From: M30B53 sp964600785
Lineage (GTDB): Bacteria; Planctomycetota; Planctomycetia; Pirellulales; UBA1268
Direction: 5' to 3'
NCBI GenBank assembly: GCA_964600785.1
Contig: CAZRKH010000106.1
Coordinates: forward strand, 1 to 11,983
DNA: 11,983 nt
A program made the position numbers and the translations under genes. Positions within the stretch are counted from its first letter, which is position 1. Each line of letters opens with the position of its first letter. Positions 6,249-11,983 of the stretch are shown in pieces. The notes beneath the pieces were generated by a model. It was not told the origin of the DNA. It saw only the letters and a program-made list of their open reading frames with translations, and ran no database searches.

Positions 6249-6278
6249 GCGTGAGCGATGATTGCGTGAGCGTTGATT
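6249..6278. repeat. Two tandem 15-base repeats in the divergent intergenic region
   Basis: GCGTGAGCGATGATT (6249-6263) is followed directly by GCGTGAGCGTTGATT (6264-6278), one mismatch in 15, and then by the first three bases of a further copy. The pair lies 77-106 bases upstream of the sialidase-like gene and about 125 bases upstream of the release-factor-like gene. It could be an operator with two binding sites or simply a local duplication. Confidence 0.55.
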
Positions 6279-6400
6279 GCGGTTTTCAGTCTGTTCTTTG
6301 CATCGCAGCGGCGAAAGCTCTCGGCGTGGAAATCGTGCAAAGGCCCCTCGTCGCCCAAAATTGATCACGACCCGGCCGGGCCGCCTGGGCTACGCTTCAC

Positions 6401-6940
6401 ATGCTGATCGACGAGAACGCCAGCCCCACCGCGGCAACTGCCCGCATGCACCCAGCCGCCCTGCCCGCCGAAGACCTGTTGGCAGCGTGCCGCGAGCGGC
6501 ACACCCGCCGCGGCGGCCCCGGCGGGCAGCGACGCAACAAGGTTGAAACCGCGGTTGTGCTCGAACACGAGCCGACCGGCCTCGCCGCCGAAGCCTCCGA
6601 GCGACGCAGCCTCGCCGAGAACCGGCGGGTGGCCCTGCGGCGGTTGAGATTGCGGCTGGCCCTCGAACACCGCCAGGAGCCCGCGGAGACTCCCTCAGAT
6701 CGCTGGCTGCGGCGGCTCGTCGGCGAGCGTCTTGCGATCGCACCCGACCACGACGACTACCCGGCGATGCTTGCCGAGGCCCTCGACCGGCTCGGGGCGG
6801 AGGGCTGGGCAATGGCCGATGCCGCGAGGCGGCTGGGCATCACGTCCTCGCAGCTGACCCGCCTCTTTCGACGCGATCCCGCGGCCTGGACCGCTTTGAA
6901 TCGCGGTCGGACTCAGCGGGGGCTGCGGCCGCTGAAGTGA
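6401..6940 (+). CDS. Release-factor-like GGQ protein (ArfB/RF-1 domain) with C-terminal helix-turn-helix-like segment
   Basis: A 179-residue protein from the ATG at 6401; the ATG at 6446 (164 residues) is an equal alternative, since neither has a clear Shine-Dalgarno and the conserved HPAALPAEDLLAAC block starts right after the second Met. The RF-1 signature RRGGPGGQRRNKVET spans residues 36-50, with GGQ at 41-43, the tripeptide that promotes peptidyl-tRNA hydrolysis on the ribosome. A basic helical region (SERRSLAENRRVALRRLRLRL) follows. There is no codon-recognition domain, so it resembles stand-alone rescue or GGQ-only factors rather than RF1/RF2. Residues about 137-160 (AMADAARRLGITSSQLTRLF) look like a helix-turn-helix, a common feature of planctomycete versions as I recall them. 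A ribosome-rescue role is inferred. Its stop lies 18 bases from the convergent rnc stop. Confidence 0.8.
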   Translation: MLIDENASPTAATARMHPAALPAEDLLAACRERHTRRGGPGGQRRNKVETAVVLEHEPTGLAAEASERRSLAENRRVALRRLRLRLALEHRQEPAETPSDRWLRRLVGERLAIAPDHDDYPAMLAEALDRLGAEGWAMADAARRLGITSSQLTRLFRRDPAAWTALNRGRTQRGLRPLK

Positions 6941-6958
6941 TCTTTCGGCCCGGCCGAG

Positions 6959-7714
6959 TCAGACGTCGCGTGCGTCGTCGGCAGGCTCGGCGGAAGCGTC
7001 GGGGTCCTCGCTGAGGTGGCCGAGCTTGACCAGCGCCTTGCAGGCTGCCCGCTGCTCGGCCTCCTTCTTGTTGCGGCCGGTGGCTGGCGGGTAGCGGATC
7101 GCACCGACCTGGGCCGCCACGTGAAAGAGTTTGTCGTGATCGGGGCCCTGCTCGCCGACCACCTCGTAGGTCGGCGTCACGCCAAGCTCCCGCTGCGAGA
7201 CCTGCTGCAGAATCGACTTGTGGTTCAGGCCGTGAGTGCCGGCGGCGACGTTCACGATCTCCTGCTCCATGAACCGCTCGATCAGCCGCCGGGCCGGCTC
7301 GATCCCGCCGTCGATGTAAACCGCCGCCACCAGTGACTCAAAGAGGTCGGAAAGCACCGAATTGGGCACGGGCTGGCTGCCCGAAAGGCCCTTGCCGACG
7401 ACGAGAAACTCGACGAGCCGCAGCTCGCTGCTGATGCGGCTGCAGGTTTCCCGACTGACGACCGCCGACTTGATCCGCGTCAGATCCCCCTCGAGCGAAT
7501 CGGGAAAGAGCCTGAAGAGCTTCTCGCAGACGACAAACCCGAGAATCGCGTCGCCGAGAAACTCCAGTCGCTCGTTGGAGGCGAGCCGGCTTTCCGCCCC
7601 CGAGGCATGGGTCACCGCAGCCTGCAGCAACGCCCGATCGCGAAAACGGTAGCCGATCCGCCGCTCGCATTCCTCCAGACTGGCGGTCGCAGAATCGGTC
7701 GCATCGGCTTTCAT
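6959..7714 (-). CDS. rnc: Ribonuclease III
   Basis: A 251-residue enzyme that cuts double-stranded RNA during rRNA processing and mRNA turnover in the cytoplasm. The catalytic domain carries the signature NERLEFLGD (47-55) with E51 and D55, and the second acidic pair D123 and E126 in LSDLFESLVAAVYIDGG; these match E. coli E41, D45, D114 and E117. A double-stranded RNA-binding domain follows at about 165-231 (NHKSILQQVSQ ... FHVAAQVG ... GRNKKEAEQRAACKAL). The C-terminus has a short acidic Asp/Ala/Glu-rich tail beyond the family core. All catalytic residues are present, so it should be active. The start at 7714 lacks a strong ribosome binding site. It is not in the common operon with era or lepB; the gene stands alone and converges on the release-factor-like gene with an 18-base gap. 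Confidence 0.95.
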   Translation of the reverse strand: MKADATDSATASLEECERRIGYRFRDRALLQAAVTHASGAESRLASNERLEFLGDAILGFVVCEKLFRLFPDSLEGDLTRIKSAVVSRETCSRISSELRLVEFLVVGKGLSGSQPVPNSVLSDLFESLVAAVYIDGGIEPARRLIERFMEQEIVNVAAGTHGLNHKSILQQVSQRELGVTPTYEVVGEQGPDHDKLFHVAAQVGAIRYPPATGRNKKEAEQRAACKALVKLGHLSEDPDASAEPADDARDV

Positions 7715-8108
7715 GCAGATTCACACCGGTTTATCGGTGGGCAGAGGGCTCGGCCGAGCCAAGGGCGGGAAGACGTGGAGCAGCCCGTACACCGCGTCGT
7801 TTCAGTATCGCGTCGAGTCCTCAGTTTAGCATCAGCCGCACGGGCCGCCGCCTGGGCGGCTCGGCGGAGGTGACAGGCCCGCCTGGGCGTGGCGCTGCGG
7901 GAATTTCAATTTCTCACCCCGGCGAACCATCCGGCCACGGCCGGCGTAGTCATTCGGTGAGGCTCGCGCCTAGGATACATCGACAGCCGGCACAATTCCC
8001 CCGCAGCCGTGGCGGTCACCCGGCCGCTGGCGGCTGTGGGCCGCAGCTGGCGAGAATCACAGGACGGCGGAAACGTTTGCAAGCTCGTAACGGAGGAGGC
8101 GATACCCG
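7715..8108. other. Divergent intergenic region between rnc and the htrA-like gene
   Basis: This 394-base stretch must hold the promoters of both divergent genes. No coding frame is convincing. A GC-rich inverted repeat GCCGCC/GGCGGC lies at 7847-7860, with too short a loop for a stable hairpin. TAGGAT at 7971-7976 is the best -10-like hexamer on the plus strand, but its -35 partner (TAGTCA, 18-base spacing) is poor. TAAACT, read on the minus strand near 7817, is a weak candidate for rnc. Confidence 0.4.
8092..8099 (+). promoter_or_regulatory. Strong ribosome binding site of the htrA-like gene
   Basis: GGAGGAGG lies nine bases ahead of the ATG at 8109. It is the strongest Shine-Dalgarno in the window and fixes the start of the protease gene. 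Confidence 0.7.
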
Positions 8109-9653
8109 ATGCCGAAGAATGACACACCCGCTCAATTTGATGATTCACCCCGCACAGGCCGGCTGCTGCCGGTGGTGGCCCTCGCCGTAGTGGTGGCGGC
8201 GGGTCTGGGCGTCACCGCCTCGCCGCTGCTCCGCGGAGAAGAGCCTGCGGCCGATCCTGCCGCCGCCACGGCGCTGGAGCATGCCAACTCGCTCTCGCGG
8301 GCCTTCCGGCATGCTGCCAAGATCGCGACGCCGAGCGTGGTGGTCGTCCGCAGCGAGATGAAGGCCCGGCCGGTTGGCGTCGAGCGTGGCCGCGGACGCA
8401 ACCCTTTCGAGGGCACCCCCTTCGAGGACTTCTTCGGCGACCAGATGCCGGAAGGCTTCGAGTTTCGCGGGCCGATGCCGCCGCGGCGTGGCGGTGTCGG
8501 GTCCGGGGTGATCGTCGATGCGGCGGGCATCGTGCTGACCAACAACCATGTCGTGCAGGGTGCCGATTCGGTCGTGGTCGAACTCTCCGACGGCCGGGAG
8601 TTTGAGGCGGCTGAAATCAAGACCGATCCAGACAGCGACCTTGCCGTGGTGATGCTCGAAGGGGCGGCCGACCTGCCCGCGGCGACCATCGGCAACTCCG
8701 ACGAACTGGAGATCGGTGACTGGGTGATCGCGATCGGCAATCCCTTCGAGCTCGAAACCACCGTCAGCGCCGGGATCATCAGCGGTAAGGGACGCGAACT
8801 CGGCTCGATCCGCCGCTCGAAGTTCCTGCAGACCGATGCCGCCATCAATCCGGGCAATTCCGGCGGGCCGCTGGTCAATCTCCGCGGCGAGGTCGTCGGT
8901 ATCAACACCGCCATCGCCTCGAGCAACGGCGGCTACCAGGGGATCGGTTTCGCAATCCCGGCCAACCAGGTGAAGTGGGTCAGCGGCCAGCTGATCGCCA
9001 ACGGCGCGGTGGAGCGAGGCTACATGGGCGTCACGATCAGCCAGCTCTCCAGCGAGATTGCCTCGCGGCTCGGCGTGCCGTCGAAGAAGGGCGTGCTGGT
9101 CACCGAAGTGCTGCCCGACTCGCCGGCTGCCCAGGGTGGTGTCAAGGAACTCGACGTCGTCGTCGGCTTTGACGGCAAGCCGGTCGACGGCCCGCGGACC
9201 CTCCAGGAGGTCGTCGAGCGATCGGAGATGGATCAAACCCACACCCTCGAGGTGATCCGCGACGGGAAGCGGGTGAAACTCGAGGTGTCGGTGAAGCGAA
9301 TGCCCGATCGGCTCGCGGCCCGGCGGCCGGCCGGGCCCCGGGCGGCCGCCTCGGGCGGGGAAGGTTTCTACGACGCCACGCTGGGCCTCGCGGTCCGCGA
9401 ACAGGATGCCGCGGCCCGCAACGTCTATGCCGGCTTCGAGGGCGTGGTAATCGACCGCGTCGATCCCGGCTCGGTAGCGGCCGCGGCCGGGCTCTCCAGC
9501 GGCGTGCTGATCCGCAAGGTCGGCCGCACGCCGGTTGCGAGCGTGGCGGAGTTTGAGCAGGCCCTCGCCGGCGAGTCGCTCGCCGATGGTGTGCTGTTGC
9601 AGGTGCGGACCCCCCGCGGCAACCAGATCGTGATCCTCGAAGGTGGGTCTTGA
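8109..9653 (+). CDS. HtrA/DegP-family periplasmic serine protease with two PDZ domains
   Basis: A 514-residue S1C protease that degrades or refolds damaged envelope proteins. A single membrane-spanning or signal-anchor segment lies at about 19-38. The trypsin-like domain (about 65-295) carries the triad H147 (LTNNHVV), D177 (DPDSDLAVV) and S251 in NPGNSGGPLVN. Before it is an Arg/Gly-rich and Phe-rich linker (RGRGRNPFEGTPFEDFFGD), like the flexible Q-linker or LA loop of DegP. PDZ1 is at about 304-397 (YMGVTI ... KKGVLVTEVLPDSPA). PDZ2 is at about 425-510 (LGLAVREQD ... GVVIDRVDPGSVAAAAGL), after an Ala/Pro/Arg linker. The length and two-PDZ layout match DegP/DegQ, and all catalytic residues are intact. 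I leave the symbol blank because DegP, DegQ and MucD cannot be separated from sequence alone. pdxJ begins within 11 bases of its stop, so the two are likely cotranscribed. Confidence 0.95.
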   Translation: MPKNDTPAQFDDSPRTGRLLPVVALAVVVAAGLGVTASPLLRGEEPAADPAAATALEHANSLSRAFRHAAKIATPSVVVVRSEMKARPVGVERGRGRNPFEGTPFEDFFGDQMPEGFEFRGPMPPRRGGVGSGVIVDAAGIVLTNNHVVQGADSVVVELSDGREFEAAEIKTDPDSDLAVVMLEGAADLPAATIGNSDELEIGDWVIAIGNPFELETTVSAGIISGKGRELGSIRRSKFLQTDAAINPGNSGGPLVNLRGEVVGINTAIASSNGGYQGIGFAIPANQVKWVSGQLIANGAVERGYMGVTISQLSSEIASRLGVPSKKGVLVTEVLPDSPAAQGGVKELDVVVGFDGKPVDGPRTLQEVVERSEMDQTHTLEVIRDGKRVKLEVSVKRMPDRLAARRPAGPRAAASGGEGFYDATLGLAVREQDAAARNVYAGFEGVVIDRVDPGSVAAAAGLSSGVLIRKVGRTPVASVAEFEQALAGESLADGVLLQVRTPRGNQIVILEGGS

Positions 9654-9664
9654 CGCTGCCGCCC

Positions 9665-10378
9665 ATGGCCACACTCGGGGTCAACATCGATCATGTGGCC
9701 ACGATTCGCCAGGCACGGCGGACCGTGGAGCCGGATCCGGTGTGGGCCGCGGCGCTCGCCGAACTCGGTGGTGCCGATGCGATTACGGTCCACCTCCGCG
9801 AGGACCGACGGCACATTCAGGACCGCGACCTTGAACTGCTCCGCAGGACCGTGCAGGTGAAGCTCAACCTGGAGGCGTCGATCGCCGAGGAGATGGTCGA
9901 GATCGCCTGCCGGACGCGGCCAGACCAGGTGACCCTCGTGCCGGAACGTCGCGAGGAGGTGACCACCGAGGGCGGCCTCGACTGCGTCGGTCACCATGCA
10001 AGGCTCAGCGAGGTGGTGGGTCGGCTGCAGGAGGCGGGTATCGCGGTGTCGTTGTTTGTCGATCCGACGGCGGAGCAGATCGATGTCGCGGCCGATCTCG
10101 GCGTGGAGGCGGTCGAACTCCACACCGGCTGCTACGCCAACGCCGCCGAGGGGCCGGCCCGCCGGGAGCAGCTCGTGACGCTCGGCAAGGCCGCCGACCA
10201 CACCCGAAGAGCCGGGCTAGCACTGGCGGCCGGCCACGGGCTGACCTATCGCAACGTGGTGGACGTGGCCCGTTTGGAGGGCATGGGCGAGCTGAATATT
10301 GGCCACTCGATCGTCTCGCGGGCGGTGCTGGTCGGCTTGCGCGAGGCGGTGCGGGAGATGAAGGCCCTGATCAGCTGA
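9665..10378 (+). CDS. pdxJ: Pyridoxine 5'-phosphate synthase
   Basis: A 237-residue TIM-barrel enzyme that condenses 1-deoxyxylulose 5-phosphate with 3-amino-2-oxopropyl phosphate to make pyridoxine 5'-phosphate, the last ring-forming step of DXP-dependent vitamin B6 synthesis. Family blocks are in order: GVNIDHVATIRQAR (5-18), HLREDRRHI (43-51, with H43 and R45), KLNLEASIAEEM (66-77, with E70), FVDPT (131-135), ELHTGCYA (151-158), AGHGLTYRN (189-197, with H191) and ELNIGHSIVSRA (209-220). Length is normal and catalytic residues are present. I chose the ATG at 9665 because homologues start three to five residues before the VNIDH motif. A TTG at 9650 that overlaps the protease stop and follows an AAGGTGGG is a possible alternative giving five more residues. 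It is downstream of, and probably cotranscribed with, the htrA-like gene. Confidence 0.95.
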   Translation: MATLGVNIDHVATIRQARRTVEPDPVWAAALAELGGADAITVHLREDRRHIQDRDLELLRRTVQVKLNLEASIAEEMVEIACRTRPDQVTLVPERREEVTTEGGLDCVGHHARLSEVVGRLQEAGIAVSLFVDPTAEQIDVAADLGVEAVELHTGCYANAAEGPARREQLVTLGKAADHTRRAGLALAAGHGLTYRNVVDVARLEGMGELNIGHSIVSRAVLVGLREAVREMKALIS

Positions 10379-10510
10379 CACGGGGTGGCTGCCGGCCGGC
10401 CGGCGGCGCGGTCGAGGCTGCGAATCGTCGGGTTTTGCGGGTTTTTCCGGTGCTCCACCCCTTCGCGCCGAGGCTCGAATCTGGTCTGCTTTCGCGGGTC
10501 GACTAGGCTG

Positions 10511-10538
10511 CCGCTGATCGGAATTGCCCGATCAGTGG
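10511..10538 (+). terminator. Hairpin between pdxJ and the desaturase (terminator or leader structure)
   Basis: CTGATCGG (10514-10521) and CCGATCAG (10528-10535) form a perfect 8-base stem with a 6-base loop. It extends outward through a G-T wobble and two C-G pairs to 11 pairs. TCGGCTTTTCG follows, a modest U-rich tail. It may end the protease-pdxJ transcript about 130 bases after the pdxJ stop, or act in the desaturase leader, whose start is 44 bases downstream. The tail is too weak to call it firmly. Confidence 0.45.
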
Positions 10539-10581
10539 TCGGCTTTTCGACCTGCACCTCCACCGCGACAAGGACAGCCGC

Positions 10582-11706
10582 ATGGCAACGCTGCCGCAGG
10601 GGTATCACGCCCTCTCTGACCCGCAGGACGCGGGGGCGGCCGCCATCGCTGCGGGTGAACGGGCCGCGACGGTGCCGGCGTGGGTTCGTGAGGCCCGCGA
10701 AGCGATCCGCACAGGCGGGATCGATTTCTTCCGCGTCTCCCCGATCCGCTACTGGGCCGACTTCCTTTTCAGTCTCGTGCTGGCCTACGGCTCGGCCTCG
10801 GTCTACCTGATGGCACCCCTGGGATCCTGGTGGCAGATCGCCGCCTTCCCGATGGCGGTCTTCTGGCTCTACCGGCTCGGCTCGCTGATCCACGAGGTCT
10901 GCCATCTTGGCCATCACGAGATGCGGTCGTTCAAGGTGGCGTGGAACCTGCTGGTGGGCACGTTCACGCTCACGCCCTCGCCCTTCTTCACCCGCCACCA
11001 CCGCGACCACCACAGCCAGCGGATGTATGGAACCCCGGAAGACCCGGAGTATGTCGCCAACGTGCTCGAAGCGGGCAATCTCGCAAGCGGCCTGGGCTAC
11101 TTCGCCCTGATGCTGGCCTATCCGGTGATGGTCTTCCTGCGGTTCCTGCTCTCACCGCTGACATTTCTCCACCCCAAACTGCGGCAGTGGACGCTCGAGA
11201 ACGCCAGTTCGCTGACCCTCAATTATCGCTACACCCGGCGGATCACCCCCTTCGACCGCAAGGTGATCACCGCGATGGAACTGCTCTGTTTCGTGCGGGC
11301 CGCGGCGATTCCGCTGGCAGTCTTCACCGCCGCCGCTCCGCCGAGCCGCATCCCGCTGCTCTACCTGCTCGGCCTGACCACGCTGGTGATGAACCAGATG
11401 CGGCAGTTGGCCGATCACCATTTCACCGGCGACGGCTCGGTGAGCAATGTCGAAGACCACATTCTCGACTCCTGCAACTTCACCGGCAACGACCCGCTGA
11501 CGCTGCTCTTCTTCCCTTTCTCGATCCGCTACCACGCCCTGCACCACCTCTTTCCCTCCCTGCCCTACCACAACCTCAAGGCGGCCCACGCCCATTTGGC
11601 CGCCACCCTGCCGGCCGACTCGCCCTACCACGGGCTCGACCAGCCAGGCTGGTGGGCGGTGGCCCGGCGGACGATCTTCGGCCATGCCGAGCCGGTTGGG
11701 GCCTGA
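10582..11706 (+). CDS. Membrane fatty acid desaturase
   Basis: A 374-residue di-iron membrane protein that introduces a double bond into fatty acyl chains or a related lipid. Histidine boxes are visible in order: HEVCHLGHH (104-112), HHRDHH (139-144), DHH (278-280) and HALHH (318-322), giving the eight or more His ligands expected. Hydrophobic segments lie at about 61-77, 86-102, 171-191, 233-250 and 257-270, consistent with four or more membrane passes and cytoplasmic His boxes. The first 50 residues are hydrophilic. AAGGA at 10570-10574, seven bases before the ATG, supports the start. It belongs to the FA_desaturase superfamily, but regioselectivity cannot be read; sphingolipid-, carotenoid- or alkane-type relatives share these boxes. 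It is preceded by a 203-base gap with a stable hairpin, so it is probably transcribed separately from pdxJ. Confidence 0.88.
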   Translation: MATLPQGYHALSDPQDAGAAAIAAGERAATVPAWVREAREAIRTGGIDFFRVSPIRYWADFLFSLVLAYGSASVYLMAPLGSWWQIAAFPMAVFWLYRLGSLIHEVCHLGHHEMRSFKVAWNLLVGTFTLTPSPFFTRHHRDHHSQRMYGTPEDPEYVANVLEAGNLASGLGYFALMLAYPVMVFLRFLLSPLTFLHPKLRQWTLENASSLTLNYRYTRRITPFDRKVITAMELLCFVRAAAIPLAVFTAAAPPSRIPLLYLLGLTTLVMNQMRQLADHHFTGDGSVSNVEDHILDSCNFTGNDPLTLLFFPFSIRYHALHHLFPSLPYHNLKAAHAHLAATLPADSPYHGLDQPGWWAVARRTIFGHAEPVGA

Positions 11707-11729
11707 GTGGGCACGCCCGCCACGGCCTC

Positions 11730-11983
11730 TCAAGCAGGCTTCGCGGAGGTGGTCGCCTTGGCCAGCTTGATTGCCTTGATCTGCGAGGCCTCCGGCTCGA
11801 GCCGCTTGTAGAAGGCATCCAGCGGGTAGCAGCCGCTGCGAAGCCCGTTGCGGGGGGCGGTGGTGCAGTCGCTGAAGGTGCGGCAGATGCCGCCACGGGC
11901 CAGCGGCCCGCCCGCGGGCAAGGCGGGCCGCCGTCCCGGGTAGGAGAGGACCATCCCCCCCCGGCCCCCCACGTCGGTCCCGC
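11730..11983 (-). CDS. C-terminal part of an unrecognised protein, N-terminus beyond window
   Basis: The minus frame is open from the right edge to the TGA at 11730-11732, giving about 84 codons. The part near the edge is Gly/Arg/Pro-rich (GGRGGMVLSYPGRR); the rest looks like folded protein: CRTFSDCTTAPRNGLRSGCYPLDAFYKRLEP, with three Cys, ending in a Lys/Ala-rich tail. The Cys spacing hints at a disulfide-stabilised or metal-binding end, but I recognise no family. It converges on the desaturase gene with a 23-base gap, a spacing like that of the other convergent pair here, which supports it being real. The true start is outside the window, although a GTG at 11972 could serve. Confidence 0.55.
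   Translation of the reverse strand, partial: GTDVGGRGGMVLSYPGRRPALPAGGPLARGGICRTFSDCTTAPRNGLRSGCYPLDAFYKRLEPEASQIKAIKLAKATTSAKPA

Noticed and set aside
8069..8090. ECF-sigma-type promoter (GGAAAC with TCGTAA) ahead of the htrA-like gene
   Set aside because: The spacing is about 10 bases, far too short for the usual 16-17.
8145..9674. A 509-codon open frame antisense to the htrA-like gene
   Set aside because: It mirrors the codon structure of a certain gene with an intact catalytic triad; its translation has no recognisable motif and reflects high GC content.
10391..10446. GCCGGCCGGCC palindrome followed by T-runs as a pdxJ terminator
   Set aside because: The palindrome cannot form a stem with a usable loop, and the T-run at 10442-10446 is about 40 bases away.

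Overview
The window is GC-rich bacterial DNA that looks like a planctomycete, probably a Pirellulales-like member of Planctomycetota. This rests on gene content: a small GGQ release-factor-like protein of planctomycete type, a CIA30-domain secreted protein, a BNR-repeat sialidase-like exported protein, weak use of Shine-Dalgarno sites, and short intergenic gaps in high-GC DNA. The lineage is an inference; no rRNA or universal marker is present.

Left edge (1-1502): the start of a BREX phage-defence locus reads leftward off the window. brxA (569-1165, minus) and brxB (to 572, minus, last residues beyond the edge) overlap by GTGA. Just upstream of brxA, on the opposite strand, lies the C-terminal remnant of an HD-domain-type hydrolase (about 1281-1502), so this side of the defence island abuts a broken gene. 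A stretch of about 480 bases (1503-1979) without a convincing gene follows.

Middle (1980-6172): a leftward two-gene unit encodes an exported TsdA-like diheme cytochrome c and an exported CIA30-domain protein. Next come a short Ala/Glu/Lys-rich helical protein (plus strand), a type II toxin-antitoxin pair (addiction-module antitoxin plus ParE/RelE toxin, ATGA overlap), and immediately behind it an element with the nested fold of an integron attC site (4868-4956). The toxin-antitoxin pair plus this element looks like a single integron-type gene cassette. A secreted sialidase-like (BNR repeat) protein follows on the minus strand.

Right part (6401-11983): mostly housekeeping. It holds a release-factor-like GGQ protein with a C-terminal helix-turn-helix-like segment, then rnc (RNase III) converging on it. 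Next are an HtrA/DegP-type serine protease with two PDZ domains, pdxJ (pyridoxine 5'-phosphate synthase) nearly abutting it, and a membrane fatty acid desaturase with its own upstream hairpin. An unrecognised partial gene enters from the right edge on the minus strand.

The accessory signals (BREX edge, truncated HD gene, attC-like cassette) cluster in the left 5 kb. The right 5.5 kb reads as stable chromosome.
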